A stretch of DNA of 64,000 nucleotides from Herpetosiphon aurantiacus DSM 785 (lineage in GTDB: Bacteria; Chloroflexota; Chloroflexia; Chloroflexales; Herpetosiphonaceae), in assembly GCA_000018565.1 (NCBI GenBank), contig CP000876.1:248001-312000 (forward strand). Direction: 5' to 3'. The translations under genes were made by a program, and so were the position numbers. The first letter of the stretch is position 1; every line of letters begins with the position of its first letter. Below the pieces are notes generated by a model, which ran no database searches, was not told the DNA's origin, and worked only from the letters and a program-made list of their open reading frames with translations. Shown here in pieces: positions 10,772-19,447 of this stretch.

Positions 10772-11466
10772 GCCGCAGTGAAGGCGATAACCTCGACCAG
10801 CAGCGCGTGGCCACGGAGCAGGCCACCCGAATTGCTGCTAAAAAGGCCACGGCCAACATTCTCACGACCCCGCAGATTATCGATCTCAAGCAGTCCCCAT
10901 GGCGCAATCCCACGACTCGTTCCGAGGCCGTTGCCACCCGTGATGCCCTGCTCGTCTGCCTCTTGGTGGACTTGGGCTTGCGCTGTGGCGAAGTGGCGTT
11001 GCTGCGCTGGGACTCGCTGCGCACCGATCTCTTGACCGTTGCCCGCCCCAAAGTCAAGATTGTGCAGCGCCATCGCTTGCTCGGCGATGTGGGCACGGTG
11101 CTCGCCCGCTATCAGGCCAGTGTTCCCGTGCCAACCGAGCCAACCCAGCCCTTGATCGCCAGCTTTGACCAGAATGGCGTGTTTACCCGCTTTGGCCTCT
11201 CGGAACGCGCCATCAGTAAGCGGATTCAGCAGCTGGGGATGCTGATTGGAATTGCCAATCTCTCGCCGCACGACTTGCGCCACTCGTGGGCAACCCGCCT
11301 GGCCCAGTTACAGGTGCCGATTCAGGCGCTGCGGGATGCGGGCGGCTGGTCGAATTTTGCCACGCCGGGGCGCTATGTTGCCCAGCAGGCCATCGCCAAT
11401 GATCGCATTCCCTTGGCCAATGATTTGGTGGCAGAGAGCGCATCTGCCGAGGATCGTGCATCATAG
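10772..11466 (+). pseudogene. Tyrosine recombinase, 3' catalytic part
   Basis: This is the continuation of the integrase begun at 8366. It holds the catalytic set of tyrosine recombinases: the first Arg in LGLRCGEVALL, the HxxR box as HDLRHSWATR, and the nucleophilic Tyr in ATPGRYVAQQ. The catalytic half is undamaged, so the gene was functional until the IS arrived. An ATG-led frame from 10720 begins inside the IS repeat and is not the native start. No adjacent tRNA or clear att site was seen, so I cannot say which element this integrase moved. Confidence 0.88.
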
Positions 11467-11477
11467 GATACACAACG

Positions 11478-11515
11478 CCCCGATGGATCGTTGTATATCA
11501 CGCGGCCCATCGGGG
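11478..11515 (+). terminator. Inverted repeat after the integrase
   Basis: CCCCGATGG (11478-11486) and CCATCGGGG (11507-11515) form a 9-bp stem with a 20-nt loop, 12 bases after the integrase stop. No U-run follows, so it may be a weak terminator or simply an RNA-stabilising stem. Confidence 0.35.
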
Positions 11516-11598
11516 TGGAACGCGCATCGTGATAGCTCGCAACCGTTGGTTGCTGCTCCCGCTCATCCAGCCTTCGGTCTTTTATAGAATATATGTGC

Positions 11599-11604
11599 TA
11601 TAAT
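11599..11604 (+). promoter_or_regulatory. -10 box candidate for the DUF1579-like gene
   Basis: A perfect TATAAT lies 68 bp before the start at 11673. The -35 region is not recognisable, so this is only a candidate. Confidence 0.35.
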
Positions 11605-11672
11605 CACGCGCATCGTAGCACGAAGCGTTTCGGTTGCCTACCCCACCGCGTAATCATAGGAGGATGTCGATC

Positions 11673-12146
11673 ATGGATGCGCAGACGCACTCGCCGGATA
11701 GCCTGCTCACGGATCTCATTGGACAGTGGCACGGAATTGCTCGGACATGGTTTGATCCCGCAACGGTCGTTGATGAATCGCCCATACAGGGAACCTTTCG
11801 GCAGATCGGGGAGAGTCGCTTTGTCCTGTATGAATACGATGGCACCTTTGAGGGCAACCCGTTGCATGGAGCCGCGATCTATGGGTATAACCAATGGACG
11901 CAGCGCTTCGAAGGCGTGTGGGTCGATAGCTTTCATATGACCACAAACATCATGGTCAGCACGGGGATACCAGGCGATTCCCAGCTCAATGTCCAGGGCA
12001 CGTATCTGGTTGAGGGCAGCCTCCCGTGGGGCTGGCGGACAACCATTGTGGTAGAACACGCCGATCGCCTCACCCTCACCTGCTATAATCGTGCGCCAGA
12101 TGGGCCGGAAACACGGGCAATCGAAATCCAGTACCACCGTGTCTGA
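11673..12146 (+). CDS. DUF1579-like protein
   Basis: The 157-residue soluble protein resembles the DUF1579/lipocalin-like beta-barrel family: LIGQWHGIART near the N-terminus, then GTFRQIGESRFVLYEYDG, GYNQWTQRFEGVWVDSF and a C-terminal strand with DRLTLTCYNRAPDG. Members have no settled function; ligand binding is presumed from the fold. The start at 11673 is chosen because AGGAGG lies nine bases upstream. An ATG nine bases earlier would directly abut that site. It is a single gene, with its own -10 candidate and a strong terminator hairpin behind it. Confidence 0.72.
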   Translation: MDAQTHSPDSLLTDLIGQWHGIARTWFDPATVVDESPIQGTFRQIGESRFVLYEYDGTFEGNPLHGAAIYGYNQWTQRFEGVWVDSFHMTTNIMVSTGIPGDSQLNVQGTYLVEGSLPWGWRTTIVVEHADRLTLTCYNRAPDGPETRAIEIQYHRV

Positions 12147-12151
12147 TCCCC

Positions 12152-12195
12152 AAAAGCCGATGGTGCGGTTCCCATGCTCCCGCGCATCGGCTTTT
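12152..12195. terminator. Bidirectional terminator between convergent genes
   Basis: AAAAGCCGATG (12152-12162) pairs perfectly with CATCGGCTTTT (12185-12195) around a 22-nt loop. It sits between the plus-strand DUF1579 gene and the minus-strand glutaredoxin-like gene, with A- and T-runs on the outer flanks. It can serve both directions. Confidence 0.7.
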
Positions 12196-12265
12196 CCTCC
12201 AGCAGCCTGCTCTTTAACGCTGCACGTTCGTACCGTGTGACGCAATGGCATGCCCCACGCATCGC

Positions 12266-12634
12266 TTAAATCCACCCCAACCCCCGCACGATGGCCAGTA
12301 GAATCCCGGCCACAATCAGGAGTTTCCAGCTGTGGCCGATCAGCTGCGCATGCCACGGCACGGCATAGCCAACCTGTGCGAGGCGTGTGACCAATTGGGT
12401 TGTCGTCGGTTCGGTCAGGGTGCTGGCATCGGGAAATACTAACGTTGGCACGCTCTCGTTGCCATCGTTGATCTGCTGTACGACCGCTGCTGCAGCGGGG
12501 TCATGGTGAATATTGATATACACATAAGGGATGCTCGCGCGATTGAGCAGCCCGCGCACAGGTGGGACGGCAGGGCAGCGGTCATGGCCATAGAGGCGAA
12601 TGGGTTCGCCGGTTGTAGGATCAGGTGATCGCAT
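12266..12634 (-). CDS. Glutaredoxin-like protein with C-terminal membrane segment
   Basis: The 122-residue protein has a thioredoxin-fold glutaredoxin-like domain: a first strand RLYGHDRCPAV, IPYVYINIHHD, and the cis-Pro region NESVPTLVFPD. Only the first Cys of the usual CPxC motif is kept (CPAV), so a monothiol mechanism or loss of redox activity is possible. Residues about 100-120 (WKLLIVAGILLAIVRGL) form one membrane helix, tethering it to the membrane. The start has GGAG seven bases upstream. It lies 25 bp behind xisI on the same strand and is probably co-transcribed. Confidence 0.72.
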   Translation of the reverse strand: MRSPDPTTGEPIRLYGHDRCPAVPPVRGLLNRASIPYVYINIHHDPAAAAVVQQINDGNESVPTLVFPDASTLTEPTTTQLVTRLAQVGYAVPWHAQLIGHSWKLLIVAGILLAIVRGLGWI

Positions 12635-12659
12635 GGGTGTTCTCCATCAGGGTTCTCCC

Positions 12660-13007
12660 CTAGGCCGCGTGTTCCACGCCAAAGCCGCTATACGGTCGTT
12701 TGTAGGGAGCCAGAAAGGCGAGGACAATCGCACTTTTTGGGATGCCCTGGTCCACCAACTGCTCGGCAATGCCTGGTTCGGTACTATCCGTTTGAATCCA
12801 GACTTGGCCATCCTTGAGATCGCAGTGAATCAGACAGTGGGCAATGCGGCGTGGCCCCTGCCAGCCAACCGCCATCAGCATGTAATGATCATGCACGGGA
12901 TCAAGAATCAGTTGCCGCTCCAGCGTGGGGTCGGCATCCTTGGTGCGGGTATGATAGTCGGTTAATACCGCTTGGAGAATCATTCGATAGGTGGGTGTGG
13001 AGTCCAT
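12660..13007 (-). CDS. xisI: XisI family protein
   Basis: The 115-residue protein matches the XisI family, first named as a controller of fdxN element excision in cyanobacteria. Diagnostic segments are DPVHDHYMLMAVGW, HCDLKDGQVWIQTD, GIAEQLVDQGIPKSAIVLAF and KRPYSGFGV. The start has GGAGG seven bases upstream and overlaps the end of xisH by 28 nt, so the pair is translationally coupled. XisH/XisI pairs are widespread in cyanobacteria and Chloroflexota far from any nitrogen-fixation element, and the partner XisH has a nuclease-like fold. A role in excision here is unproven. Confidence 0.88.
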   Translation of the reverse strand: MDSTPTYRMILQAVLTDYHTRTKDADPTLERQLILDPVHDHYMLMAVGWQGPRRIAHCLIHCDLKDGQVWIQTDSTEPGIAEQLVDQGIPKSAIVLAFLAPYKRPYSGFGVEHAA

Positions 13008-13404
13008 GTCAGCACCTCCGGTTGTGCAGGGTCATAAATCAAGAGCCGCACCGCGTAGAGGTCACGGGCGGTTTGGGCAAAGGGGAGTTGAAAAAAGGTC
13101 AGATAGGCATCGAGCGGCACGGCCAAATACAACTGACGGGTGGGATCGGTCTGTTCCAACGCCAACTGGTAATTCAAGAATTGGCCTAAGGCGGCATGAA
13201 AGTCCGTAATCAGGGATGGCCCAAGAAAGCTTTTAATTTCGACCGCAATCTGCACGTCATCGCGCTTGGCGGCCATGAGGTGTTCGGCTCCCAAATCGAT
13301 CGCAAAATCGACCCCGCCAACGGTCAGGACGTAAGGGTCACCGTCCAGCCATGGGTTTCTAAGGCAGAGCGCACCAAGGTGTGAAAGAGATCGCGAGCAG
13401 CCAT
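12980..13404 (-). pseudogene. xisH: XisH family protein, frameshifted near the N-terminus
   Basis: From the ATG at 13404 the protein begins as XisH proteins do (MAARDLFHTLVRSALETHGW) and then stops at 13324. The rest (DPYVLTVGGVDFAIDLGAE, AVEIKSFLGPSLITDFHAALGQFLNY) continues in another frame. The native connection should read roughly WTVT-x-DPYVL, which would need about seven more bases than are present. A 7-bp deletion between short GACCC-like repeats would explain it. VDFAIDLGAE and AVEIKSF are the conserved acidic/Lys positions of the nuclease-like fold. Either the gene is dead or the base call is wrong here. Confidence 0.78.
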
Positions 13405-13612
13405 GGCGGTGTATCCTGTCCTGCACAAATCATCCTATGCCTCTAGGTACTCTACCATAGATTTGCCCTTGCGGTATCCGGTTGGTGACGGAGGCGATAT
13501 GCGTTCGCTGCCTGATACCCCCTTTTCTATCAACCGCTTCATCGGCAGCATACCGCATCGTCGAACCGACCTTGCGACGCGTTTCAGCAGCAGATGGGGT
13601 CAGCATCAGCAT

Positions 13613-14017
13613 TTATTGTGGTTCTTCGCGCCAGTAACAATCTCCTGCGCGACAGCCATAGAAAATACGGCTGTCATAGTCATCGGCCTCAAGAACCGCA
13701 TCAAAATCGGCGGGTGGCGTGGACTCGATCAGGGCGAGGAGTGCTTCTGCCCCGCGTATCGGTTCATCCGTCGTCGCGGGCATAAACTCGCCAAATGCTG
13801 GTCCGGTCGGCCCTTCATAGGCCGTCATAATCCAGCTCTCTCCGCGATCATTCTGGACGGAAAAGACATAGGAAAAGGCGTTTTCCGCATCGGTGGAACT
13901 GGTTAACGGCGCACCAAACAGCGCCAAGAGCGATCCCCGAAAGCGTGCACGATAGGGTATCTGTACCGTTCGTTGGAGCATGTCAATGGGCATGCGTGAT
14001 GTTCCAGACCGAGCCAT
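13613..14017 (-). CDS. Hypothetical protein, possibly the body of a frameshifted lipoprotein
   Basis: The 134-residue frame is not recognised. It contains VQIPYRARFRGSLLALFGAP, NAFSYVFSVQNDRGESWIMTAYEG and a Cys-containing tail (IFYGCRAGDCYW). The ATG at 14017 has only a weak ribosome binding site (CGGA). Eight bases upstream ends a 45-codon frame with a strong ribosome binding site and a lipoprotein signal (14026-14163). The frame of this gene stays open for a further ten codons upstream of its ATG, ending at a stop. The two frames could once have been one lipoprotein of about 180 residues. Confidence 0.5.
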   Translation of the reverse strand: MARSGTSRMPIDMLQRTVQIPYRARFRGSLLALFGAPLTSSTDAENAFSYVFSVQNDRGESWIMTAYEGPTGPAFGEFMPATTDEPIRGAEALLALIESTPPADFDAVLEADDYDSRIFYGCRAGDCYWREEPQ

Positions 14018-14025
14018 GTCATCCG

Positions 14026-14163
14026 TCAGCGGCGTAAACGAAAGCGATCATCGCGCTCAGGAGTCCCACCCGTGGCGGATGGATGCATGGTGGGGCCACA
14101 GCTGCCAAGCATCGCGAGCGTGCAGAGCACGATCCAGCAGCGTTGAAGCAGTGTTTGTCGCAT
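14026..14163 (-). CDS. Small lipoprotein signal-peptide ORF (45 aa)
   Basis: This short gene has an excellent ribosome binding site (AAGGAG, eight bases before the ATG at 14163). It encodes a typical type II signal peptide: MRQTLLQR, a hydrophobic stretch with WIVLCTLAML, and the lipobox LGSC with Cys at residue 22. A short hydrophilic tail follows (GPTMHPSATGG, ERDDRFRLRR). As a free gene it would give a tiny anchored peptide. Alternatively it is the 5' end of the downstream 134-codon frame, cut off by a frameshift near 14030. Confidence 0.6.
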   Translation of the reverse strand: MRQTLLQRCWIVLCTLAMLGSCGPTMHPSATGGTPERDDRFRLRR

Positions 14164-14252
14164 CGTTGTGTCTCCTTCCTCACCCGGCTTCGGTTTGCCT
14201 TGGCCTGCGCTGAAGCTGGCATCGGTGGGGTGTATCGCGGGTCGGTTCCCGC

Positions 14253-14702
14253 TTAAGGCTGATCCCAGCGCACCGTGGGAAGGGAAACCACCGCCTGCAT
14301 CCGCTGAAAATCGCTATCCATCGAGACCAGGGTGAGTTGATATTGGAGGGCAATGGCAGCAATCCAGAGATCGTTTTCCGAGAAGCCGAGCTGGTGCAGG
14401 GCGGTATGCCGTTGTTTGGCTTTCTCTTTCGGGCCAAACTGCTGCAAGACGGCGGCCTTGAGGCTGCCATAGGTATGGGCGGTAATCTGGTCAATCGAAA
14501 AGATCGTGATTTCGCGCAAGAAGGCATCCACCGTGCGGCGATTTTCGGCGCGCCGCGCGGAGCGTTCGGCCATGAGAATTAATTCCCCTTGGACAATCAC
14601 ACACGTCATCACGGGCGTTTGCCCAATGGCGGCCAAATGGTCGAGCACGATGGGATGGCCTTGGAGAATCAGGCTGCAATGATTGGTATCCAGCAGAAAC
14701 AT
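14253..14702 (-). CDS. vapC: VapC-like PIN-domain toxin
   Basis: The 149-residue PIN-domain ribonuclease is the toxin of a type II toxin-antitoxin pair. The acidic catalytic set is visible: FLLDTNHCS at the start, the Glu in VIVQGELIL, SENDLWIAAIA, and VSMDSDFQRM near the end. Family members cleave tRNA or rRNA using Mg2+. The start overlaps the antitoxin stop by one base (TAATG), which implies coupled translation. It lies in a run of small accessory genes, as expected for a mobile toxin-antitoxin module. The precise RNA target cannot be predicted. Confidence 0.87.
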   Translation of the reverse strand: MFLLDTNHCSLILQGHPIVLDHLAAIGQTPVMTCVIVQGELILMAERSARRAENRRTVDAFLREITIFSIDQITAHTYGSLKAAVLQQFGPKEKAKQRHTALHQLGFSENDLWIAAIALQYQLTLVSMDSDFQRMQAVVSLPTVRWDQP

Positions 14703-14914
14703 TAATCAAGGCCCGCCAGTCCACGCAGCTGGTACACTTCTGCCAGCCGCTCATGCTGATCATCCCCCGCCCAGCGGCCACGAAAGGCGGCAAGCGACTG
14801 TCCCGTGCTCGGCGCTGGTTTCAAGGGACGAGCTGCGGATGTCACCGCACGACGCGCGGCCTTTTGATCGAGCACCCGCAGCCGCTGTTGTGGTTTTTTT
14901 GAGTTTTGGGTCAT
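14702..14914 (-). CDS. Antitoxin of the VapBC-like pair
   Basis: The 70-residue basic protein precedes the PIN toxin and overlaps it by one base. The N-terminal half is rich in Lys, Arg and Gln. The C-terminal part (QSLAAFRGRW, ERLAEVYQLRGLAGL) resembles the toxin-binding tail of short PIN antitoxins of the type that carry LxxxRG and a helical end. No clear ribbon-helix-helix or AbrB fold is visible, so the DNA-binding class is not assigned. The start has GGAGGA five bases upstream. A TAAAAT -10-like box lies about 50 bp before it. Confidence 0.7.
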   Translation of the reverse strand: MTQNSKKPQQRLRVLDQKAARRAVTSAARPLKPAPSTGQSLAAFRGRWAGDDQHERLAEVYQLRGLAGLD

Positions 14915-15115
14915 GAGGTTCCTCCGCCGGTAGTCCGCTGGGTATACCGCTATTTTAGCATGACTCTGGGATAGCTGGCTCCGTCATCCTATCGATTTTC
15001 TCATAGGAATGGTACGGTTTTCGTTTGCCTGAGTAGCGTGCTTGGCTATGATAAGTTCTGATACAAAGGACTTTTTTACCCCTCTTTTTATCATTTCCAC
15101 CCCGTATGGATACGA

Positions 15116-17530
15116 TTAATCCGCCAGAAGCTGCCGACAGGCATCAGCGATCACCCATGTCGCACCGTGTTGCATCCAGTGACCTAGCACGTCCGGCTCC
15201 AGCCCATTCGTAAGAGAGGTTGCAAGTGAATCCAGTTGTGACTGGACGGGTGGTGGTGCTGGCATGGCATAGTGTCTCCGCAAACGCTGTTGCAACCCAA
15301 GCAGGGCTGCGGAGATGTGCAGGTCTTTCGTACGATAGGTATACCATAAACAGGCATCAAGCGTCTGAACCACACGCGGGATATCGTTCAATTCAGCAGC
15401 CATGGCGAGTGTCTGGCCTAGGATTACCCGTGCACGCCGATGATCGCCATGGGCAAGCGCAAGTAACCCGTCCAGCCGACGCATATCGACGAGGTCACCA
15501 CGATCAAAACTAATTGTCTGTTCAAGCATCCTGCGGGCTTGGAACAAGGCATGTTCTGCTGCATCCACGCTACCCTGCGCCAGATCGATGAATCCTTGGC
15601 GAGTCCAAGCCAAGGCGCTATTGGCGGGATACTTTAGGATTTGACAAAGGTTGAGCATGGCTTGCACTTTTATGCGAGCGGTCTCATAGTTCCCCTGCTG
15701 TTCAAACATCTGAGCCTGGTTATGGAAAATAATCGTGAGTCGTTCTATTTCCGCATTGCTATGGGCCCAATCCTCACAGCGCGCAAGATACTGCTCGGCG
15801 ATGACAAAGCGATTTTGCTGTATGGCAGCATATGCGAGCATAAAATAAATACGCACTTGATCCCGCTCTCGACGCGCAGATTTAAACATGGCCAAGGCGG
15901 GAATGAGTACTGCCTCGGCATCTGCGTAACGACCCGCCGTAATCCAAAAGGCTCCCAAGTCACGCGCAAGCATGGCCTCTAAAAGCGGGTCAAGCCTTGG
16001 TAGGGTGATACACCGTTCTAGCCAAATAGTGCCATACTGGATCGATCCCCGATTCATCCAAACCGGAGCAAGGTGGCTCGCGAACTCAGCTGCAACGGCA
16101 GGATCGTGGGTCATTAGCCAGTGTAAGGCGTGATCGATATTTGCGGCCTCATGGTCAAATTGAGCGACCCACGAGACACTATCAGCCTTCTCGAGCCTGA
16201 TATTAATATCTACTAGAAATGCCCGATAGTGGTCAGCATGGCGGCGGCGTGCATACAATTCCTCACCATGACGAACGAGCAGCAGGTGAGCAAACTCTCG
16301 CAACGTTTCCAACATCGTTAGTGCCAGAACACCCGTCGTCGTTGGTTCGAGGCTGATGAGGCTGTGGTTCGCGAGGAGATGAAGATAGTCCATCAGCGAT
16401 GGAGCGGCTTCATCCTCGTTCGCGAACATCGCTTGGAGCGTGGGGAGCAGAACTCCATCAACGCAGGCACCCAGCGTACGAAAAATAGATTGGGCCATAG
16501 GATCAAGTAATTGATAGCTCCATAGGAGCGCATCCCACACACTACTATGGCGCTGCGGCCGTGTATAGTTGGTACTTTTGGCTAGCATCAGGCGGCTCCG
16601 AAACACGGTACGAAGCTCCTGTGGCGTGACTATCTGACAGCGAGCGGCAGCAAGCTCGATGGCTAACGGCAGTCCTTCCAGCTCTACACAGATGGTGCGG
16701 ATTGCGGCTAAGGCTTCGTCAGTGATGACGATCTGGGGATTCACTGCGATGGCTCGTTGAAGAAAAAGCTCCATCGCTGCCGAATGCGCCGCATGAACCC
16801 CCTTACCCGTTGGTTCAACGACGAGGCTTAAGGGATGCACGACCATACAGTGTTCCCCAGGGATATGCAATAGGGCCCGGCTCGTTGTGACGATTTTTAA
16901 CTGGGTTGTGCTTTCAAGGAGTGTTGCAATCATCGGGGCAGCAGCGAGTACATGCTCAAAATTATCCAGAATCAGTAACGCGTGGCGGTGTCTCAACATG
17001 TTTTGGATCGTCTCGAGCACGGTCTGGTCGGGTGGGGTCGGAAGTCGCAGCACGTGCATGATGGCTGGCAACACGCCGTCGGCATCGTGTACAGGAGCAA
17101 GTGGTACATACCATACGCCATCAGGGAACCATAGCTGGCAAGCTGCACCTAATGCCAGACTAAGCCGTGTTTTTCCTACTCCCCCTGGTCCGGTCAGTGT
17201 TAGGAAGCGCACGGTGTCCTGCCTCAAGAGTATCTGGAGTGCCGCAACATCGGTGGCACGACCTACGAGGGGAGTCAGTGGTATCGGTAGATACGCACCA
17301 ACAGGGTTTACTTCGGGAGTGGGATCGGTTGTTCGCCATTTGATCACAACCGCTGCGTCCACCTTGAAGATGGTTGCTAGACGGGTGATGATCTGTTTTG
17401 AGGGACGGCGCTGATGCGTCTCAAGCTTTTTTAGGAGCGAGACCGAACAGCCAATACGCTCAGCCAGCGCTTCTTGCGTGAGATCGTGGCTGATCCTTTG
17501 GTGTTTGAGCCATCGTCCAAACGTCTCCAT
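15116..17530 (-). CDS. XRE-type HTH, NB-ARC ATPase and TPR regulator
   Basis: The 804-residue protein is a STAND-type regulator. Residues 1-60 form an XRE/Cro helix-turn-helix ([33 protein letters not shown]). The NB-ARC domain follows with [12 protein letters not shown], Walker [12 protein letters not shown], Walker [11 protein letters not shown] and the sensor-like [22 protein letters not shown] is the typical GLPLA motif. The C-terminal half is TPR-like ([21 protein letters not shown]). The start at 17530 has AAGGAG seven bases upstream; an in-frame start at 17728 would add a low-complexity Ser/Arg/Thr tail without homology. It is divergent from a secreted protein gene and may regulate it. 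Confidence 0.85.
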   Translation of the reverse strand: METFGRWLKHQRISHDLTQEALAERIGCSVSLLKKLETHQRRPSKQIITRLATIFKVDAAVVIKWRTTDPTPEVNPVGAYLPIPLTPLVGRATDVAALQILLRQDTVRFLTLTGPGGVGKTRLSLALGAACQLWFPDGVWYVPLAPVHDADGVLPAIMHVLRLPTPPDQTVLETIQNMLRHRHALLILDNFEHVLAAAPMIATLLESTTQLKIVTTSRALLHIPGEHCMVVHPLSLVVEPTGKGVHAAHSAAMELFLQRAIAVNPQIVITDEALAAIRTICVELEGLPLAIELAAARCQIVTPQELRTVFRSRLMLAKSTNYTRPQRHSSVWDALLWSYQLLDPMAQSIFRTLGACVDGVLLPTLQAMFANEDEAAPSLMDYLHLLANHSLISLEPTTTGVLALTMLETLREFAHLLLVRHGEELYARRRHADHYRAFLVDINIRLEKADSVSWVAQFDHEAANIDHALHWLMTHDPAVAAEFASHLAPVWMNRGSIQYGTIWLERCITLPRLDPLLEAMLARDLGAFWITAGRYADAEAVLIPALAMFKSARRERDQVRIYFMLAYAAIQQNRFVIAEQYLARCEDWAHSNAEIERLTIIFHNQAQMFEQQGNYETARIKVQAMLNLCQILKYPANSALAWTRQGFIDLAQGSVDAAEHALFQARRMLEQTISFDRGDLVDMRRLDGLLALAHGDHRRARVILGQTLAMAAELNDIPRVVQTLDACLWYTYRTKDLHISAALLGLQQRLRRHYAMPAPPPVQSQLDSLATSLTNGLEPDVLGHWMQHGATWVIADACRQLLAD

Positions 17531-17643
17531 ATGCGCACTCCTTATGATGCGGTTGATCAGTATTTTAATACGCTTTGATGGACTGCTCGCAATGCGCCGC
17601 ATGGACGTGGATGGGCTACTTGGATGAAAACCAATCCCCTCCC

Positions 17644-17679
17644 TTGTTGTGTTCCTTATTGTGTTCCTTGTTGTGTCTT
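17644..17679. repeat. Three 12-bp direct repeats in a divergent promoter region
   Basis: TTGTTGTGTTCC, TTATTGTGTTCC and TTGTTGTGTCTT follow each other without spacing between the divergent regulator (17530) and secreted-protein gene (17761). Short tandem repeats at one-turn spacing are typical of operator arrays, so this is a candidate binding site for the adjacent XRE-NB-ARC protein. Confidence 0.5.
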
Positions 17680-17760
17680 CGCTGTGGCTGGTAAAACCCC
17701 TGCCGGAATGGTTAGATGAGTTACCCATTTCACATTAATGGATGATCCAGGAGGAACTAT

Positions 17761-19383
17761 ATGAATGCGTATCGGAGCCGGTCACACTGGAGGCAACGTA
17801 TCGTACTTTTTATCGCCGTGACGATCTTGATAGCAGGGATGGCGCAGCCCTACAAGCTCAATGCTGCACGCTCCTTCTCAATATCCCATGGAATGGTTGA
17901 CGATAGTACGTTCGAAAACTCCTTTTGGATCGCGATGCATGCTGGACCCGATAATAGTGGTAATACCGAGATCAATACCGCCCCCAAAGTGTTCGAAAAA
18001 TATTTCCAAGCCAGTCAATGGCATCCTGGAAATAAACCGACCTTCTATGGGCTTGGTGAGGGCAATGGCTACACCAAGACGGCACTCTCCTTCGCCACGT
18101 TCTATATGGCCGAAACTACTGGTCCGCGCTATCCTGGTCAACCCCTCACTGATATTGATGGGTGGCATTACACGCCAAGCCCACAATACGTCGCGATGCT
18201 CAACGCCGCTGCTAACGCCCAACCACCACGCCCAATCTTCGTTCACTTCAATGGTTCACGCTGGATGGAACCAAATGAACAGCCATGCGATGCCGCACAT
18301 ACTTCACTCTGGTGCATGTTTAACCATACCATGCAGGATAATCTCCAGTTCGATCAGTTCAATCAGGCATTTACGGGAACAGCCGCGAATGGGCTTGGCA
18401 AGTGTGTCAGCGGACAATGCTATTTGAGCATAGCTCGCGGTGCCAACCCAAACAGCGATACGGCAACCTATGCCCGCCTATACAAAAAACGCAATTTGCA
18501 AGAGGCCGTCCGCTACCTGCTGGAATGGTCGAACAATAACCCTGGTCGGCTGGTGGCTATCACCCTTGACTCCGAGACAGCCCAAGCTGCTGTTGAAAGG
18601 CAGCCGTTTCCACGGATTGGGGACTATGGTCCTCAGGCAACAATGCAATACCGGACTGAGATGCAATGGCAGTTTAACTTCAATCTGACCGCGTATAACC
18701 AGACCTTTAGTTCATGCCAGCCCGCGATTACGAATTGGGAACAGCTGTGGCCACCAGTCAACGCTGATAGCCTTGCTACGATGACCAACATCAATACACT
18801 CAACCCGTGCTGGCAATCGTGGCAGAACTTCCGTGTGCACCTTGTTCAGCAGATGGTGTCCGATACAGCACGCTGGGCCACCGAGGTCGGTATGCCCAAA
18901 TCCCGTATTTATACCCATCAAGCAATCAGCGATACCTTCCTTGATTATATGTACGATGCATCGCCAATCAGTACCGCCAAGAACAGTTATAGCCAGGTTG
19001 GTCTCGATTTTTATGAAAAACAGCTTTTTACGACAACGTCCAATGGCAGTCTTACCACTAAGGATTCATTGATGCAAGAAGCACAGGATCTGGCAGTAGG
19101 ATCGGCGTGGGGTATCCCTGAATTCAATGCTGGTCTTGGACCCAATGCGTGGGGCGGCGCGGCTCGACAGGGGCCAGTGCTCAGTAAGTGCCAACCACAG
19201 CACGATGCCGAAATCTATGACCGTACCTACAGTTCACTCTACAAGGCGTATCTTAAGGGTGCCCGCGTTGTGATGCCCTACCTATGGAATCCGAGCGATG
19301 GGACGGTCATTGAGCAATGGGGCATTGGTAGCTGCTGGCCAGCAATGCGGGCCTATCGTGATTTCTTGCGCAATTTACATTGA
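17761..19383 (+). CDS. Secreted protein of unknown function, possible glycoside hydrolase-like barrel
   Basis: The 540-residue protein has an N-terminal signal peptide (basic SHWRQR, hydrophobic IVLFIAVTILIAGMA, likely cleavage near LNAARS). The mature part is rich in Trp, Tyr and Asn with motifs such as PIFVHFNGSRW, RLVAITLDSE, SRIYTHQ, GIPEFNAGLG and MPYLWNPSDG. These alternate hydrophobic strands with charged loops, as in TIM-barrel glycoside hydrolases, but I cannot assign a family. GGAGGA lies five bases before the start. A perfect 21-bp hairpin separates it from the subtilase gene, so both secreted proteins may be made together. Confidence 0.65.
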   Translation: MNAYRSRSHWRQRIVLFIAVTILIAGMAQPYKLNAARSFSISHGMVDDSTFENSFWIAMHAGPDNSGNTEINTAPKVFEKYFQASQWHPGNKPTFYGLGEGNGYTKTALSFATFYMAETTGPRYPGQPLTDIDGWHYTPSPQYVAMLNAAANAQPPRPIFVHFNGSRWMEPNEQPCDAAHTSLWCMFNHTMQDNLQFDQFNQAFTGTAANGLGKCVSGQCYLSIARGANPNSDTATYARLYKKRNLQEAVRYLLEWSNNNPGRLVAITLDSETAQAAVERQPFPRIGDYGPQATMQYRTEMQWQFNFNLTAYNQTFSSCQPAITNWEQLWPPVNADSLATMTNINTLNPCWQSWQNFRVHLVQQMVSDTARWATEVGMPKSRIYTHQAISDTFLDYMYDASPISTAKNSYSQVGLDFYEKQLFTTTSNGSLTTKDSLMQEAQDLAVGSAWGIPEFNAGLGPNAWGGAARQGPVLSKCQPQHDAEIYDRTYSSLYKAYLKGARVVMPYLWNPSDGTVIEQWGIGSCWPAMRAYRDFLRNLH

Positions 19384-19392
19384 TGCGCGATG

Positions 19393-19438
19393 TTATCAGG
19401 CGAGCCGAGCAACGTAAGTTGCTCGGCTCGCCTGATAA
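19393..19438 (+). terminator. Perfect 21-bp hairpin between two secreted-protein genes
   Basis: TTATCAGGCGAGCCGAGCAAC pairs perfectly with 19418-19438 around the loop GTAA. It lies ten bases after one stop and just before the ribosome binding site AAGGAG of the next gene. Without a clear U-run it may act as an attenuator or as a processing/stability stem between two co-transcribed genes. Confidence 0.6.
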
Positions 19439-19447
19439 AGGAGTCCT

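Noticed and set aside
10756-11283. 175-codon minus-strand open frame
   Set aside because: It is antisense to the well-supported catalytic domain of the integrase.
11604-12356. 250-codon minus-strand open frame
   Set aside because: It runs antisense to the DUF1579-like gene and through the bidirectional terminator; no ribosome binding site and no domain.
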